From: Chryseobacterium sp. JUb7
Lineage (GTDB): Bacteria > Bacteroidota > Bacteroidia > Flavobacteriales > Weeksellaceae
Length of the DNA: 64,000 bases
Reading direction: 5' to 3'
NCBI RefSeq assembly: GCF_024806495.1
Contig: NZ_JANUFF010000008.1
Location: forward strand, 124,001 to 188,000
Positions 9,990 through 19,232 of this stretch are shown one piece after another. The translations under genes and the position numbers were made by a program. How positions within the stretch are numbered: position 1 is the stretch's first letter; each line of letters starts with the position of its first letter. The notes beneath the pieces are model-generated. The model was given only the letters and a program-made list of their open reading frames with translations. It did not search any database and was not told where the DNA came from.

Positions 9990-12900
9990 TTAAAAATTGT
10001 ATCGGATACCAAGCTGAGCCTGGAATCTTGATGCAAACTGATCAATAGTATAGGGTAAAGTAGGGGTTGTGAAATTATAGGTCGGGTCACCTGCAGACGG
10101 CTGTCCTGAAGCGATATTTCCAACTTTTGTTAAGCCTACACTCGCGGTTGAGTTAAAGGTGTTCGGAACAAAATAAACCTTCCCCCAATCTTTATTCAGT
10201 AAATTAGTAAGGTTAATGATACTTAATGAAATCTGAATGGTATTTTTAGATTTTTCACTTAATCTGATCTCATCCATGATTTTGAAATCTGCCTGAATAT
10301 TCCAAGGGGTAACATCTCCGTTTCTTTCGGTGAATTTTCCTCTTCTGCTGTTCAGATATTCATTACCGCTGACAAATTTTTCATAATCAGCCACCTGCTG
10401 AGCCGTGGTTACTGTAATATTACCGGCCGCATCTTTGATAGGCGCAAGATATTTTGCAGCTTCAGCCGCATCTTTGAAGACATAGGCCAAACCTGCTGCC
10501 TGTCCCGTATTGGCGATGGTACTGTTGATGAATCCCCAAGAAAACGGATTTCCTGATTGCGCATTAAAATACACATTGGCAGAAAGCCTGTTGGATTTTG
10601 ATAGATTTAAAGAGTAGCCAAGGTTCGCTACAATTCTGTTTTTGATTGCAAAGTTGGAGGTAGACAGCTGAGGATCATTAGGAGTCAGAGACTGATTCAT
10701 CTGCCAGTTGCTTTCCATGGAATTTCTGATTCCGTTGGTAATATCTTTTGCATCACCATAGGTATAGGCCACGAAGAAATTGAAACCGAAGTTATAAGAC
10801 TTGGCAAGTTGAGCCGTTAAATTATATCTGTATCCTTCTTTGGTATTCGAAAGCATATAGGCATTTGAGAAGTTGGAATTGATATTGGTCGTATAAATTG
10901 GCATTTCATGGTTGGTATCGTAGCTGAAGTAGGTAACGTTGTCTGTTTTGTTCACCTGCTGGAATTTAAGATCATAAAGAACTTTTGTGTAGATACCTTC
11001 CAGTGTCAGTTTATATCCTGAAAAAGTATAATCGAACGCTAATGAACTTCTCCAGACTCTAGGCATTTTAAAATTATTATCAATTAAATCTACCTGTACT
11101 TTTGAAGAATTTTGCCATTTCGGGAAATTTCCGCTTACCAGAGGATCGCCGTTGGCAGCCAGCTGAGCAGCAGTAGGAGCATTATAGTCATAACTTCCGA
11201 AGCCAACTCCATCATTATAATAAGCATAACCCAGCCATGCAAAAGGAATTCTTCCTACAAAAATACCCGAACCTCCTCTCATGACTACAGATCTGTCCTG
11301 TGTAAGATCCAATGTAAATCCTAATCTCGGAGATAGAGTAGGCTTGTTAAGATAGTCATTAGTAAGCTGGCTTAGAGGGGTGTATGTATAGGTGTTTCCA
11401 AAACTTGGATCCTGAGGAGAATTGGTTACCTGAGGACTCATGGCCGGTTTGTTCGGTAAATCTGTATAATCCACTCTTACTCCCGGAGTCAGTCGCAGTC
11501 TTCCCAAATTGATTTCATCCTGGAAGTACAGTGATAATAAATTGACTTTATATTGCGCATAAGGATTATCAAAAAGAGTCTGCCTGTCGGTCCCGTTGAA
11601 AGGATAAGTTCCTCTGATTCTTGACGGATTTGAATTGTAGAAGTCATTCAGGCTTTTATATGAAATTCTTCCGTTCAGAGCATTTACAAACCCATAATCA
11701 ATATTATAAAGCTCGTTATGAGTGCCCAGTAAGAAAGTATGATGTCCCGTTTTGTAGGTTAAATTATCGGTGATCTCGAAAGTTTTCTGCTTCATATTGA
11801 AAACAGTAGCCTCTCTGTCATTTCCTAGCAAAATAGTTCCTCCGTTGTAGGCAATTTCAACCTGTGGAAACATCGAATTTTCTGATGTAGGATCCCTATA
11901 ATCGTGAATGGATGAATATCCGACCACCAAATTATTGTTCCATTTGTCATTAAAACGGCTTTTCAATTCTAAAGTAGTGGTAGAGGCATTGTTTTTCTGA
12001 ACAAAATCCATGCTTGAAAAACGGAAATTGGCACCATCTCTTTCAAGGTTTGAAGCCTGCGAAAATACCGTATTGTTTTTAATGGATAGCGTGTGCTTAT
12101 CGTTGATTTTCCAGTCTAATTTATTAAAAAGTTTCGCACTTTCGGAAAAATTATTGTACTGATTGAAACTGCCTGCATTGAAGTTATATTTATTTCGTAC
12201 AAAATCAGAAATCTGTTGGGCTACAGTTTCATTCACTAATGCATTCGGATCATTGGCATTATAAAAAACAGGATCTGTTCTTTTTGTATACTCTAAATTG
12301 GTGAATAAGAAAACTTTATCTTTTACTACAGGTAAGCCCACTCTTCCTCCATAAATAAAATCTTCAAAAGAATTCGGCATTTTTGAATTGTCACCGACCC
12401 TGTTTCTTCCTGTGATAGATGCATTTCTGCCATAAGCATATAAAGATCCTTCTACATTATTACTTCCGCTTCTTGTTACGGCGTTGATACTTCCACCTAG
12501 GAAGTTTCCTAATTTTACATCATAAGGAGCGATATAAACCTGTACATCCTGAATAGCATCAAGGCTGATGGAATTTGAACGGGTGCTGCTTCCCGGCATT
12601 CCCGAAGTTCCTGTTTGTCCTCCCAAAGAAGGGCTGAATCCTATCGCATCATTATTGATAGAGCCGTCAATCGTTACGTTGTTATATCTGAAATTGGTTC
12701 CGTTGAAAGAATTGTTTGCACTCTGAGGAACCAGTTTGGTTACATCCTGAATTCCCCTGTTGATATTCGGAAGCCCGGAAATCTGTGCCTGGCTTATTCC
12801 CACACCATTTTTTACGATGGTCTTTTTGGAAGTCAGTTTTACCTCATCAATTGTCTTTTCTTTGCTGCCAAGCTCTACCACAGGAAGATCATTGCTTCCC

Positions 12901-13172
12901 AGTGAAAGCTGCACATTATCGCTGGAATACACAAGAGTGGACCCATCCATAATTTCAATATGATAAGGACCTCCCGGCTGAAGATTGTCTAAACTGAACT
13001 GACCTTTGGTGTTACTTTTTGTCTCAAAAGTACTGTTGGTAGGAACATGAACTACTTTAATGGTCATTTCGGAAGTCGTTCCTCTTAACCTTCCAAAAAT
13101 TTTAGAACTGGTTTCTTGCGAGAAAGCAAGGCTGAAAGATAATAATGCGATAGCACAGATTATTTTTTTCAT
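9990..13172 (-). CDS. Oar-like TonB-dependent outer-membrane receptor
   Basis: Outer-membrane beta-barrel energised by TonB, likely importing or displaying a large substrate that cannot be named from sequence. 1060 residues: signal peptide 1-18 (MKKIICAIALLSFSLAFS), a carboxypeptidase-regulatory-like beta-sandwich about 25-105, a plug domain about 115-235 (ISGLPNINRGIQDVTKLVPQ; NNVTIDGSINNDAIGF; GGSINAVTRSGSN), then a barrel ending in an aromatic residue (LGIRYNF), as usual for outer-membrane insertion. The plug and barrel resemble Oar of Myxococcus and its Bacteroidota relatives rather than SusC, and no SusD partner is adjacent. Monocistronic: a promoter-like box lies at 13200 and a strong terminator after the stop. 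Confidence 0.9.
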   Translation of the reverse strand: MKKIICAIALLSFSLAFSQETSSKIFGRLRGTTSEMTIKVVHVPTNSTFETKSNTKGQFSLDNLQPGGPYHIEIMDGSTLVYSSDNVQLSLGSNDLPVVELGSKEKTIDEVKLTSKKTIVKNGVGISQAQISGLPNINRGIQDVTKLVPQSANNSFNGTNFRYNNVTIDGSINNDAIGFSPSLGGQTGTSGMPGSSTRSNSISLDAIQDVQVYIAPYDVKLGNFLGGSINAVTRSGSNNVEGSLYAYGRNASITGRNRVGDNSKMPNSFEDFIYGGRVGLPVVKDKVFLFTNLEYTKRTDPVFYNANDPNALVNETVAQQISDFVRNKYNFNAGSFNQYNNFSESAKLFNKLDWKINDKHTLSIKNNTVFSQASNLERDGANFRFSSMDFVQKNNASTTTLELKSRFNDKWNNNLVVGYSSIHDYRDPTSENSMFPQVEIAYNGGTILLGNDREATVFNMKQKTFEITDNLTYKTGHHTFLLGTHNELYNIDYGFVNALNGRISYKSLNDFYNSNPSRIRGTYPFNGTDRQTLFDNPYAQYKVNLLSLYFQDEINLGRLRLTPGVRVDYTDLPNKPAMSPQVTNSPQDPSFGNTYTYTPLSQLTNDYLNKPTLSPRLGFTLDLTQDRSVVMRGGSGIFVGRIPFAWLGYAYYNDGVGFGSYDYNAPTAAQLAANGDPLVSGNFPKWQNSSKVQVDLIDNNFKMPRVWRSSLAFDYTFSGYKLTLEGIYTKVLYDLKFQQVNKTDNVTYFSYDTNHEMPIYTTNINSNFSNAYMLSNTKEGYRYNLTAQLAKSYNFGFNFFVAYTYGDAKDITNGIRNSMESNWQMNQSLTPNDPQLSTSNFAIKNRIVANLGYSLNLSKSNRLSANVYFNAQSGNPFSWGFINSTIANTGQAAGLAYVFKDAAEAAKYLAPIKDAAGNITVTTAQQVADYEKFVSGNEYLNSRRGKFTERNGDVTPWNIQADFKIMDEIRLSEKSKNTIQISLSIINLTNLLNKDWGKVYFVPNTFNSTASVGLTKVGNIASGQPSAGDPTYNFTTPTLPYTIDQFASRFQAQLGIRYNF

Positions 13173-13199
13173 TGTTTTTTATACTTCAAAATTGTATCG

Positions 13200-13207
13200 C
13201 AAAATTA
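13200..13207 (-). promoter_or_regulatory. -7 box TAATTTTG of the Oar-like receptor gene
   Basis: Exact TAnnTTTG match on the minus strand, 28 bp upstream of the ATG at 13172. A TTTG 15 bp further upstream is closer than the usual 19-21 bp, so the -33 assignment is weak. Confidence 0.4.
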
Positions 13208-13555
13208 TTCCGAACTCCATTGCAAATGCGTTAACATACAGATAACATTATATGACATAATATTTAATATTTCCTTAAAAAAAAATTAAATAATTTTTAT
13301 TTTGAATTAATTTGTTCTATGTTTTTATTGATTTTGAATATTATTTTAATGTCAATATATCGGTGCAAGCTGAAAAGGAATCTTCTTTTTCTCAATAGTA
13401 ATCAGGGAGGATCAAAAAGAGTTTTTTGTAGAGTAACACACAGATTTTCATTAGAATTACTTCATATATCAGGCTCATTGGGAGATAGATTTTTGAAATT
13501 CATAGTTGGCGGCAAGAAAGTTGTAGCTATGTAAAAACCACACAAATTAAAACAT
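13208..13555. other. intergenic region upstream of the ergothioneine operon
   Basis: Divergent spacer between the Oar-like receptor and egtD. It must contain the egt operon promoter, but I see no exact TAnnTTTG box near 13556. A 71-codon plus-strand reading frame here has no recognisable features and I do not call it a gene. Confidence 0.45.
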
Positions 13556-14539
13556 ATGAATTTAATGTTAAATCAAAACCTTCATGTGAAGAATGATCCT
13601 GCAGAAAATTTTCGCAAGGATGTGCTTGAAGGTTTAAAAAGCAATCCCAAACGATTATCTTCAAAATATTTTTATGATAAAAAAGGGGATCGTCTTTTTC
13701 AGGAAATTATGGCTATGCCGGAATATTACCTTACCAAATGTGAGCTGGATATTTTCAAAAATAAAACAGCCGAACTGGCTCAGCTCATTATTCCCGAAAA
13801 TGAACCTTTCGACTTGATTGAATTAGGGGTCGGAGATGCGATGAAGTCTACTTTTCTGCTGCAGTATCTTGTTGAAAAAGAAATGGATTTTACGTATATG
13901 CCCATTGATATTTCCGGAAATATTCTTTCAATATTGAAAGATAAATTAAGTACACAGCTACCGGCTTTACAAATTATAGGGCTTGAAGGAGAGTATTTTG
14001 AAATGCTTCAGAAAGCAGCTTCACTATCCTCACGGAAAAAAGTGATTCTATTTTTAGGAAGTAATATAGGAAATATGAGCCTCGAAGAAGCTGAAGATTT
14101 TTGTTTTAATTTAAATAAAAATCTTTCTTCAGGAGATGTTGTTTTAATGGGATTTGACTTAAAGAAAAATCCTCAGCTTATTTTGGACGCCTATAATGAT
14201 AAAGCAGGTGTCACAGCAGCATTTAATCTGAATCTGCTGAGCCGTATCAACAGGGAACTTAATGGTAATTTTAAACTGGATCAGTTTCAGCATTATGAAA
14301 CCTATGATCCGGAAAGCGGAGCCTGCAAAAGTTATCTGGTAAGCCGCATGAACCAAAATGTACAGATCGCAAACGAAAATTTTGTATTTGAAGAAAATGA
14401 ACTCATTGACATGGAGATCTCACAAAAATTTTCGGCTGAAAAAATAAGAGAACTGGGTATGAAATCAGGTTTTAAAGCGATCGGAGAAATCAAGGATTCA
14501 AAAAAATGGTTTGTAGATACCGCATGGCAAGTAAAATAA
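13556..14539 (+). CDS. egtD: L-histidine N-alpha-methyltransferase (ergothioneine biosynthesis)
   Basis: Transfers three methyl groups from S-adenosylmethionine to the histidine alpha-amine, giving hercynine, the first step of ergothioneine synthesis. The 327 residues match the EgtD length. Visible landmarks are the N-terminal SSKYFYDKKGDRLFQEIMAM and PEYYLTKCELDIF segments, the SAM-binding LIELGVGDAMKSTFLLQYL, IDISGNILSIL, the GSNIGN loop and the C-terminal MEISQKFSAEKI. It is first in a tight operon with egtB (20-bp gap), an ABC ATPase and a fused permease/binding protein. No egtA, egtC or egtE homologue is adjacent, which suggests the shorter route in which the sulfoxide synthase uses free cysteine; this is inference. 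Confidence 0.93.
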   Translation: MNLMLNQNLHVKNDPAENFRKDVLEGLKSNPKRLSSKYFYDKKGDRLFQEIMAMPEYYLTKCELDIFKNKTAELAQLIIPENEPFDLIELGVGDAMKSTFLLQYLVEKEMDFTYMPIDISGNILSILKDKLSTQLPALQIIGLEGEYFEMLQKAASLSSRKKVILFLGSNIGNMSLEEAEDFCFNLNKNLSSGDVVLMGFDLKKNPQLILDAYNDKAGVTAAFNLNLLSRINRELNGNFKLDQFQHYETYDPESGACKSYLVSRMNQNVQIANENFVFEENELIDMEISQKFSAEKIRELGMKSGFKAIGEIKDSKKWFVDTAWQVK

Positions 14540-14559
14540 TAAACTGAAAAACGAAAAAC

Positions 14560-15732
14560 ATGATACCCCATACTATTACCGCAGATTTAGTGAAAAAATA
14601 TACAGACATACGTCAGTATTCTGAAAAAATATGTGCTCCTTTGGAAATTGAAGATTACGTTGTACAGCCTATTGTAGATGTAAGTCCCCCAAAATGGCAT
14701 TTGGGGCATACGACCTGGTTTTTTGAAACCTTTATTTTAATCCCGAATTTTCCTGATTATAAAGTTTTTGATGCGCAGTATAATTTCGTTTTCAACAGCT
14801 ATTATGAAACCATCGGAACAAGAGTTATCCGCACGGACAGAGGAAATCTGAGCCGTCCGTCTGTTTCAGATATTTACAGATACCGAAAATATGTTGACCA
14901 GCAGATGGAAATATTTCTGCAAAGCGAATTTATGACCGAAACTGTTGAATCTTTACTGGAGCTGGGACTCAATCATGAGCAGCAGCATCAGGAATTATTG
15001 ATTACGGATATTAAATATATTCTTGGACACAACCCTCTTTTTCCTGCCTATATCAATGATGGAAAAACAGAAAAACATAATTTCGAAGATCGAAAAATGA
15101 TTGAATTTTCTGAAGGGATTTACGAAATAGGGTTTATGGATAATGGTTTTTGTTTTGATAATGAGTTGGGAAGGCATAAAGTATATCTTAATGATTTTGA
15201 AATAGCCAGTCAATTGGTTACCAATAAAGAATACCTGGAATTTATGGAAGATGGCGGATACCAAAATTTTAAATACTGGCATGCAGAAGGCTGGGACTGG
15301 GTGAAACAAAACGCTGCAAAATCCCCATTATACTGGCATATGATCGATGGGAAATGGATGAATTATACTTTAAACGGCTTGCAGGAAGTAGATCTTCATG
15401 CTGCCGCTTGTCATATCAATTTTTACGAAGCTTCCGCTTTTGCATCCTGGAAAGGAATGCGTTTGCCTACTGAAGAGGAATGGGAAGCTGCATCTGAACA
15501 TTTTGAATGGGGAAGCCGTTGGGAATGGACAAATTCTGCTTATTTACCGTATCCGGGATTTAAAAAAGAAGCCGGAGCGGTAGGCGAATACAATGGGAAA
15601 TTTATGGTTAACCAAATGGTCCTTCGTGGTGCTTCAGAAGCTACTCCAAACGGACACAGTAGAAATACGTATCGAAATTTCTTCCAGACCAACCTGAAAT
15701 GGCAGTTCACAGGAATCAGACTTGCTCAATAA
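14560..15732 (+). CDS. egtB: ergothioneine biosynthesis iron-dependent sulfoxide synthase
   Basis: Non-heme iron enzyme that joins hercynine to a cysteine thiol donor with O2, forming the C-S bond of ergothioneine. 390 residues with a DinB-like N-terminal domain (about 10-150) carrying the three-histidine iron site: H50 in KWHLGHTTW, then H139 and H143 in NHEQQHQELL. A C-terminal formylglycine-generating-enzyme-like (FGE-sulfatase) domain spans about 180-390 (GSRWEWTNSAY; NFFQTNLKWQFTGIRLA). It is directly downstream of egtD and 7 bp upstream of the transporter ATPase, so it belongs to the same transcript. The donor (cysteine or gamma-glutamylcysteine) cannot be read from sequence; absence of egtA/egtC nearby favours cysteine. 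Confidence 0.92.
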   Translation: MIPHTITADLVKKYTDIRQYSEKICAPLEIEDYVVQPIVDVSPPKWHLGHTTWFFETFILIPNFPDYKVFDAQYNFVFNSYYETIGTRVIRTDRGNLSRPSVSDIYRYRKYVDQQMEIFLQSEFMTETVESLLELGLNHEQQHQELLITDIKYILGHNPLFPAYINDGKTEKHNFEDRKMIEFSEGIYEIGFMDNGFCFDNELGRHKVYLNDFEIASQLVTNKEYLEFMEDGGYQNFKYWHAEGWDWVKQNAAKSPLYWHMIDGKWMNYTLNGLQEVDLHAAACHINFYEASAFASWKGMRLPTEEEWEAASEHFEWGSRWEWTNSAYLPYPGFKKEAGAVGEYNGKFMVNQMVLRGASEATPNGHSRNTYRNFFQTNLKWQFTGIRLAQ

Positions 15733-15739
15733 TTTGCCT

Positions 15740-16660
15740 ATGATTACAGTAGAATCGGTTTCGAAGAGTTTTAACGGAAAGCCTGCCGTTGACCATATTT
15801 CTTTTCAGGCCCATGATCAGGAAATTCTGGTGCTTCTGGGAACTAGCGGCTGCGGAAAAACAACAACGCTTAAGATGATCAATCGTCTTATTGCCGCAGA
15901 TTCAGGAAATATTATAATCGATGGTCAGAATATCCGTGACAAAAAAGTTGAAGAACTTAGGATGGGAATAGGTTTTGTCATGCAGCATTCCGGGTTATTT
16001 CCTCATTATACTGTTAAACAAAATATTGCCGTTGTCCCGGAATTGTTAAAATGGGAGAAAAAAAAGACCATAAGCAGAACGGAAGAGCTTTTGTATAAGC
16101 TTCATCTTTCTGAAGATGTACTTTCTCGTTTTCCAGGCGAGCTGAGTGGCGGTCAGCAGCAAAGAGTAGGGATCGCCAGAGCATTAATAGCGAATACTCC
16201 GGTTTTATTAATGGATGAGCCTTTCGGAGCTTTGGATAATATTACGAAAGCAGATATTCATACAGAATTTAAATCTCTGGAAGAACTCAAGAATAAAACC
16301 ATTATTCTGGTGACTCACGATGTGCAGGAAGCATTTGAACTGGGACATCGGATTTGTCTTATGGATAAAGGAAAAATTGTGCAGACAGGAACACCAAAAG
16401 AAATGTTGTACCATTCTGAAAATGATTTTGTCAATGATTTTTTTGCGGAAAACCGTCTTTTGCTGGAATATAAAATAGCGACTTTAAAAGATATTTCTAG
16501 TTTTATAAATCCTGAAAATAAGGATGATGAGTTTAATTTCGAAGAAACAACAAGTGTCTGGAACGCCCTGCAAAAATTAAGCTCAGATCATAAAAATACC
16601 GCACATTATGAAAATCTGATCAAAGCATTTAATGATTATAGAAAATTACAGATTGTATGA
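15740..16660 (+). CDS. ABC transporter ATPase, QAT/OpuC family, probable ergothioneine importer EgtV-like
   Basis: Cytoplasmic ATPase of a quaternary-amine-type ABC importer. Walker A is GTSGCGKTTT, the Q-loop is GFVMQHSGLFPHYT, the signature LSGGQQQRVGIARAL and Walker B VLLMDEPFGALD, with the switch histidine in LVTHDVQEAF. About 60 further residues at the C-terminus replace the usual CBS pair of ProV/OpuCA. A TTG at 15722 inside egtB extends the frame, but ATG 15740 starts at the conserved MITVESVSK motif (306 aa). Its stop overlaps the permease start (ATGA at 16657). Homologues are usually annotated as glycine betaine transporters. The operon with egtDB, together with the known EgtUV ergothioneine importers (Streptococcus pneumoniae, Helicobacter pylori), makes ergothioneine or hercynine the better-supported substrate; this is contextual inference. 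Confidence 0.85.
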   Translation: MITVESVSKSFNGKPAVDHISFQAHDQEILVLLGTSGCGKTTTLKMINRLIAADSGNIIIDGQNIRDKKVEELRMGIGFVMQHSGLFPHYTVKQNIAVVPELLKWEKKKTISRTEELLYKLHLSEDVLSRFPGELSGGQQQRVGIARALIANTPVLLMDEPFGALDNITKADIHTEFKSLEELKNKTIILVTHDVQEAFELGHRICLMDKGKIVQTGTPKEMLYHSENDFVNDFFAENRLLLEYKIATLKDISSFINPENKDDEFNFEETTSVWNALQKLSSDHKNTAHYENLIKAFNDYRKLQIV

Positions 16661-18213
16661 CACAGCAAAGTCTTTGGCAGTTTATTATGGAGCAGCAGGA
16701 AAAGCTGCTGACTCAGATTGTACAGCATCTGGGGCTGACTTTTCTTTCATTGATTCTGGCGATTGTAATCGGTGTGCCTTTGGGAATATTGATCGCACGA
16801 AAAAGAAAATTATCAACTCCTGTTCTCGGTCTGGCCGGAATTTTACAGACAATTCCAAGTATTGCCTTATTAGGTTTCATGATTCCTGCTTTTGGAATCG
16901 GAGCTAAGCCTGCTATTATAGCATTGCTGATTTATGCGCTGTTACCTATTATCCGAAATACATATACGGGAATTACAGAGGTAAATCCGACTGTTGTTGA
17001 AGCTGCAAAAGCTTTGGGAATGAATAGAAGCCAGCTTTTGTTCAGGGTAGAACTTCCTCTGGCAATGCCTGTTATCATTGCGGGGATAAGAACAGCCGCA
17101 GTTATTAATGTCGGAGTGGCAACCCTGGCTTCATTTGTTGCGGCAGGAGGGCTTGGTGAATTTATCTTTGGCGGAATTTCTCTGAATAACACCAATATGA
17201 TCTTAGCGGGTGCGATTCCGGCTGCATTACTGGCGATTTTGCTGGATCAGACGATTGCTGTTTTACAAAAATCGGGATACAGGTTATTTCAAAAGGTGAA
17301 ATATATTGTTCCTGCAATAGTGATTATAGTAGGGGTGGCTTATGGACTGACTTCTGTTTCTCACCAAAAAATTAAAGCAGGTTTTACACCGGAATTTATG
17401 GGAAGGCAGGATGGCGATCTCGGTTTACGTTCTGTTTATGGACTGAATGTAAATCCTGTCGTTGTAAGTGATGCTATTATGTATAAAGCGGCTTATGAAA
17501 AAGAACTTGATCTGATCAGCGGATATTCAACGGATGGACGAATTAAGGCTTTTGACCTGTATGTTCTGAATGATGACAAAAAAATATTTCCGCCCTATTA
17601 TGCGGCTCCGGTTATTAAAACAAAAACACTGGAAAAATTTCCGGAATTGGAAAAAACACTGAATCTGCTGGAGGGGAAGTTTAATGATTCCATCATGACG
17701 GATCTGAATTACAAATCCGATTATCTCAATCAGACTCCTGAAAAAATTGCAAAAGATTTTTTAATAAAAAATAAACTGTACAAAAATTCCACTCATGGAA
17801 CCGGACAAACGGTACGCATTGGCTCTAAAATATTTGGAGAACAGTATATTCTTGCAGAAATGTATAAAATGCTGATCGAAGGCTATACCAATTATCAGGT
17901 GCAGACCAAAACCGGACTTGGGGGAACGAAGATTTGTTTTGATGCATTAATGAACGATGCGATAGATTTTTACCCTGAATATACAGGAACCGGCCTGTTG
18001 GTATTACTTAAACCATCACAGGAAGAACTTAAAAAGGTTACCCAAAGTCCGGACAAGACCTATCGGTATGTCAATTCTGCCTTTCAAAAACAGTATGGCA
18101 TCCAATGGCTGAAACCATTAGGTTTTAATAATTCTTATGCATTGATGATGCGCAGGAAACAGGCTGCTGAACTCAATATTAAAAGTATATCAGATCTTAA
18201 AAAAATATTTTGA
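16657..18213 (+). CDS. fused ABC permease / substrate-binding protein, EgtU-like, with circularly permuted binding domain
   Basis: Membrane half of the importer fused to its substrate-binding domain (518 aa). Residues ~1-215 are a permease with about five or six helices and the EAA-like loop EAAKALGMNRSQLLFRVELP. One more helix (about 222-240, IVPAIVIIVGVAYGLTS) precedes an external OpuAC/ProX-type domain. The two lobes of that domain are in swapped order. Just after the helix comes the segment that normally closes the protein (GFTPEFMGRQDG, GYSTDGRIKAFDLYVLNDDK, FPPYYAAPV, ELNYKSDYLN-like). Only then follows the usual beginning (VRIGSKIFGEQYI, YPEYTGTGLL, LGFNNSYALM), and the chain ends at SISDLKKIF. 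Start overlaps the ATPase stop by 4 bp, implying translational coupling. Confidence 0.86.
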   Translation: MTQQSLWQFIMEQQEKLLTQIVQHLGLTFLSLILAIVIGVPLGILIARKRKLSTPVLGLAGILQTIPSIALLGFMIPAFGIGAKPAIIALLIYALLPIIRNTYTGITEVNPTVVEAAKALGMNRSQLLFRVELPLAMPVIIAGIRTAAVINVGVATLASFVAAGGLGEFIFGGISLNNTNMILAGAIPAALLAILLDQTIAVLQKSGYRLFQKVKYIVPAIVIIVGVAYGLTSVSHQKIKAGFTPEFMGRQDGDLGLRSVYGLNVNPVVVSDAIMYKAAYEKELDLISGYSTDGRIKAFDLYVLNDDKKIFPPYYAAPVIKTKTLEKFPELEKTLNLLEGKFNDSIMTDLNYKSDYLNQTPEKIAKDFLIKNKLYKNSTHGTGQTVRIGSKIFGEQYILAEMYKMLIEGYTNYQVQTKTGLGGTKICFDALMNDAIDFYPEYTGTGLLVLLKPSQEELKKVTQSPDKTYRYVNSAFQKQYGIQWLKPLGFNNSYALMMRRKQAAELNIKSISDLKKIF

Positions 18214-18453
18214 TTCAAATTAAATCTCAGAATATTCACTATGGCATAAATATTACTTATATAAACCTGAGCCTGAGGCGGAAATATAAATTGGCTGGGA
18301 AAACAAAGCCAAAAGAGGGAAGTGGGGGACGGCAGATGTTATCAATATTTTTAAGCAAAATTAAAATTAATAATAACGAACACTTTTCAACTTCCTGGCC
18401 ACAATATCTTAATATCTTCTGGCTCAGATTTTATTACCCTAAAACTCACAAAG

Positions 18454-18759
18454 ATGATCGACCACAAAGAAAATAGAGATCTGGTATATGAATATTTAAT
18501 TTTAAATATCAGAAAGAATTTTAATCTGGATATCAACCTTTTAAATGAATATATTCTGGTTAAAAATATTGTTTCAAAAACAATGATTATTGTTCCTACA
18601 TTTTCAGATAAAATTACTGTACATCCTAATTTAAAAGTCTTTTTATCAACCCTTATTTTTCAGCTCAACAGCATTGAATACAACCTTGAAGATCTGGAAA
18701 GAGAATTAAATTACTTAAGAAACAGGGATTCGGAACTGGAGGGAAGAACTGCCGTTTGA
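18454..18759 (+). CDS. small hypothetical protein
   Basis: 101 residues, cytoplasmic, no recognised domain. The chain is hydrophilic with two helical stretches: YEYLILNIRKNFNLDINLLN, and a C-terminal probable coiled coil, FQLNSIEYNLEDLERELNYL. No signal peptide. ATG at 18454 follows a 240-bp spacer after the transporter; a good terminator follows at 18788. Codon use looks like that of its neighbours, so I consider it real, but no function can be assigned. Confidence 0.5.
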   Translation: MIDHKENRDLVYEYLILNIRKNFNLDINLLNEYILVKNIVSKTMIIVPTFSDKITVHPNLKVFLSTLIFQLNSIEYNLEDLERELNYLRNRDSELEGRTAV

Positions 18760-18787
18760 AAGACAAAAACGAATATAACTAAACATA

Positions 18788-18818
18788 AAAAGTCCCTGCA
18801 ATCAGGGACTTTTACTGT
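18788..18818. terminator. bidirectional Rho-independent terminator
   Basis: 11-bp perfect stem: 18788-18798 AAAAGTCCCTG with 18803-18813, loop CAAT; A- and T-rich on both sides. It lies between the convergent 101-aa gene (plus) and the response-regulator operon (minus). Confidence 0.85.
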
Positions 18819-18829
18819 ATTAGAATGAT

Positions 18830-19192
18830 TTAGTTTAAATATTTAGCAACCTTTTCTTCAAGGTCGTCCAGATTAAACGGTTTGGCAACGTAATCATCTG
18901 CCTGAGCCTGTTCTGCGAGAGCAACGATATCATTATTTGCCGTCACATAGATTACCGGAATTGTTTTGAACTCTTCATGGCTTTTTAAAAGCTTTGTCGC
19001 TTCCACTCCTCCGATTTTCGGGATCCAATTATCCATCAGGATAACATCCGGCTGAAAACTGGAAACCCTCTCCAGTATGTCATGGGATGTTTCTGAAATT
19101 TCGACCTGATAACCATTTTCTTCAAAAATGATAGTGATCACCTCTAAAATAGTAGTGTCATCATCAAAAATCAAAATTTTCTTCTTACTCAT
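18830..19192 (-). CDS. single-domain response regulator (CheY-like)
   Basis: Stand-alone receiver domain of 120 residues. Acidic pocket D10-D11-D12 (LIFDDDTTI), phosphoacceptor D54 in VILMDNWIPKIGG, T in VIYVTAN and conserved K in YVAKPFNLDD are all present, so it should be phosphorylatable. There is no output domain; it would relay phosphate or bind partners. It is the last gene of a minus-strand signalling cluster with two kinases, CheB, CheR and another receiver. Confidence 0.9.
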   Translation of the reverse strand: MSKKKILIFDDDTTILEVITIIFEENGYQVEISETSHDILERVSSFQPDVILMDNWIPKIGGVEATKLLKSHEEFKTIPVIYVTANNDIVALAEQAQADDYVAKPFNLDDLEEKVAKYLN

Positions 19193-19232
19193 AATTAGTA
19201 CTATTTAATTCTTAATTTGTTTCTTTTATTTT

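Noticed and set aside
13319..13534. 71-codon plus-strand frame upstream of egtD
   Set aside because: No start context, odd composition and no recognisable feature; likely leader or spacer.
18210..18476. 88-codon frame after the EgtU-like gene
   Set aside because: Begins with TTG overlapping the transporter stop and runs into the 101-aa gene in another frame; composition not gene-like.
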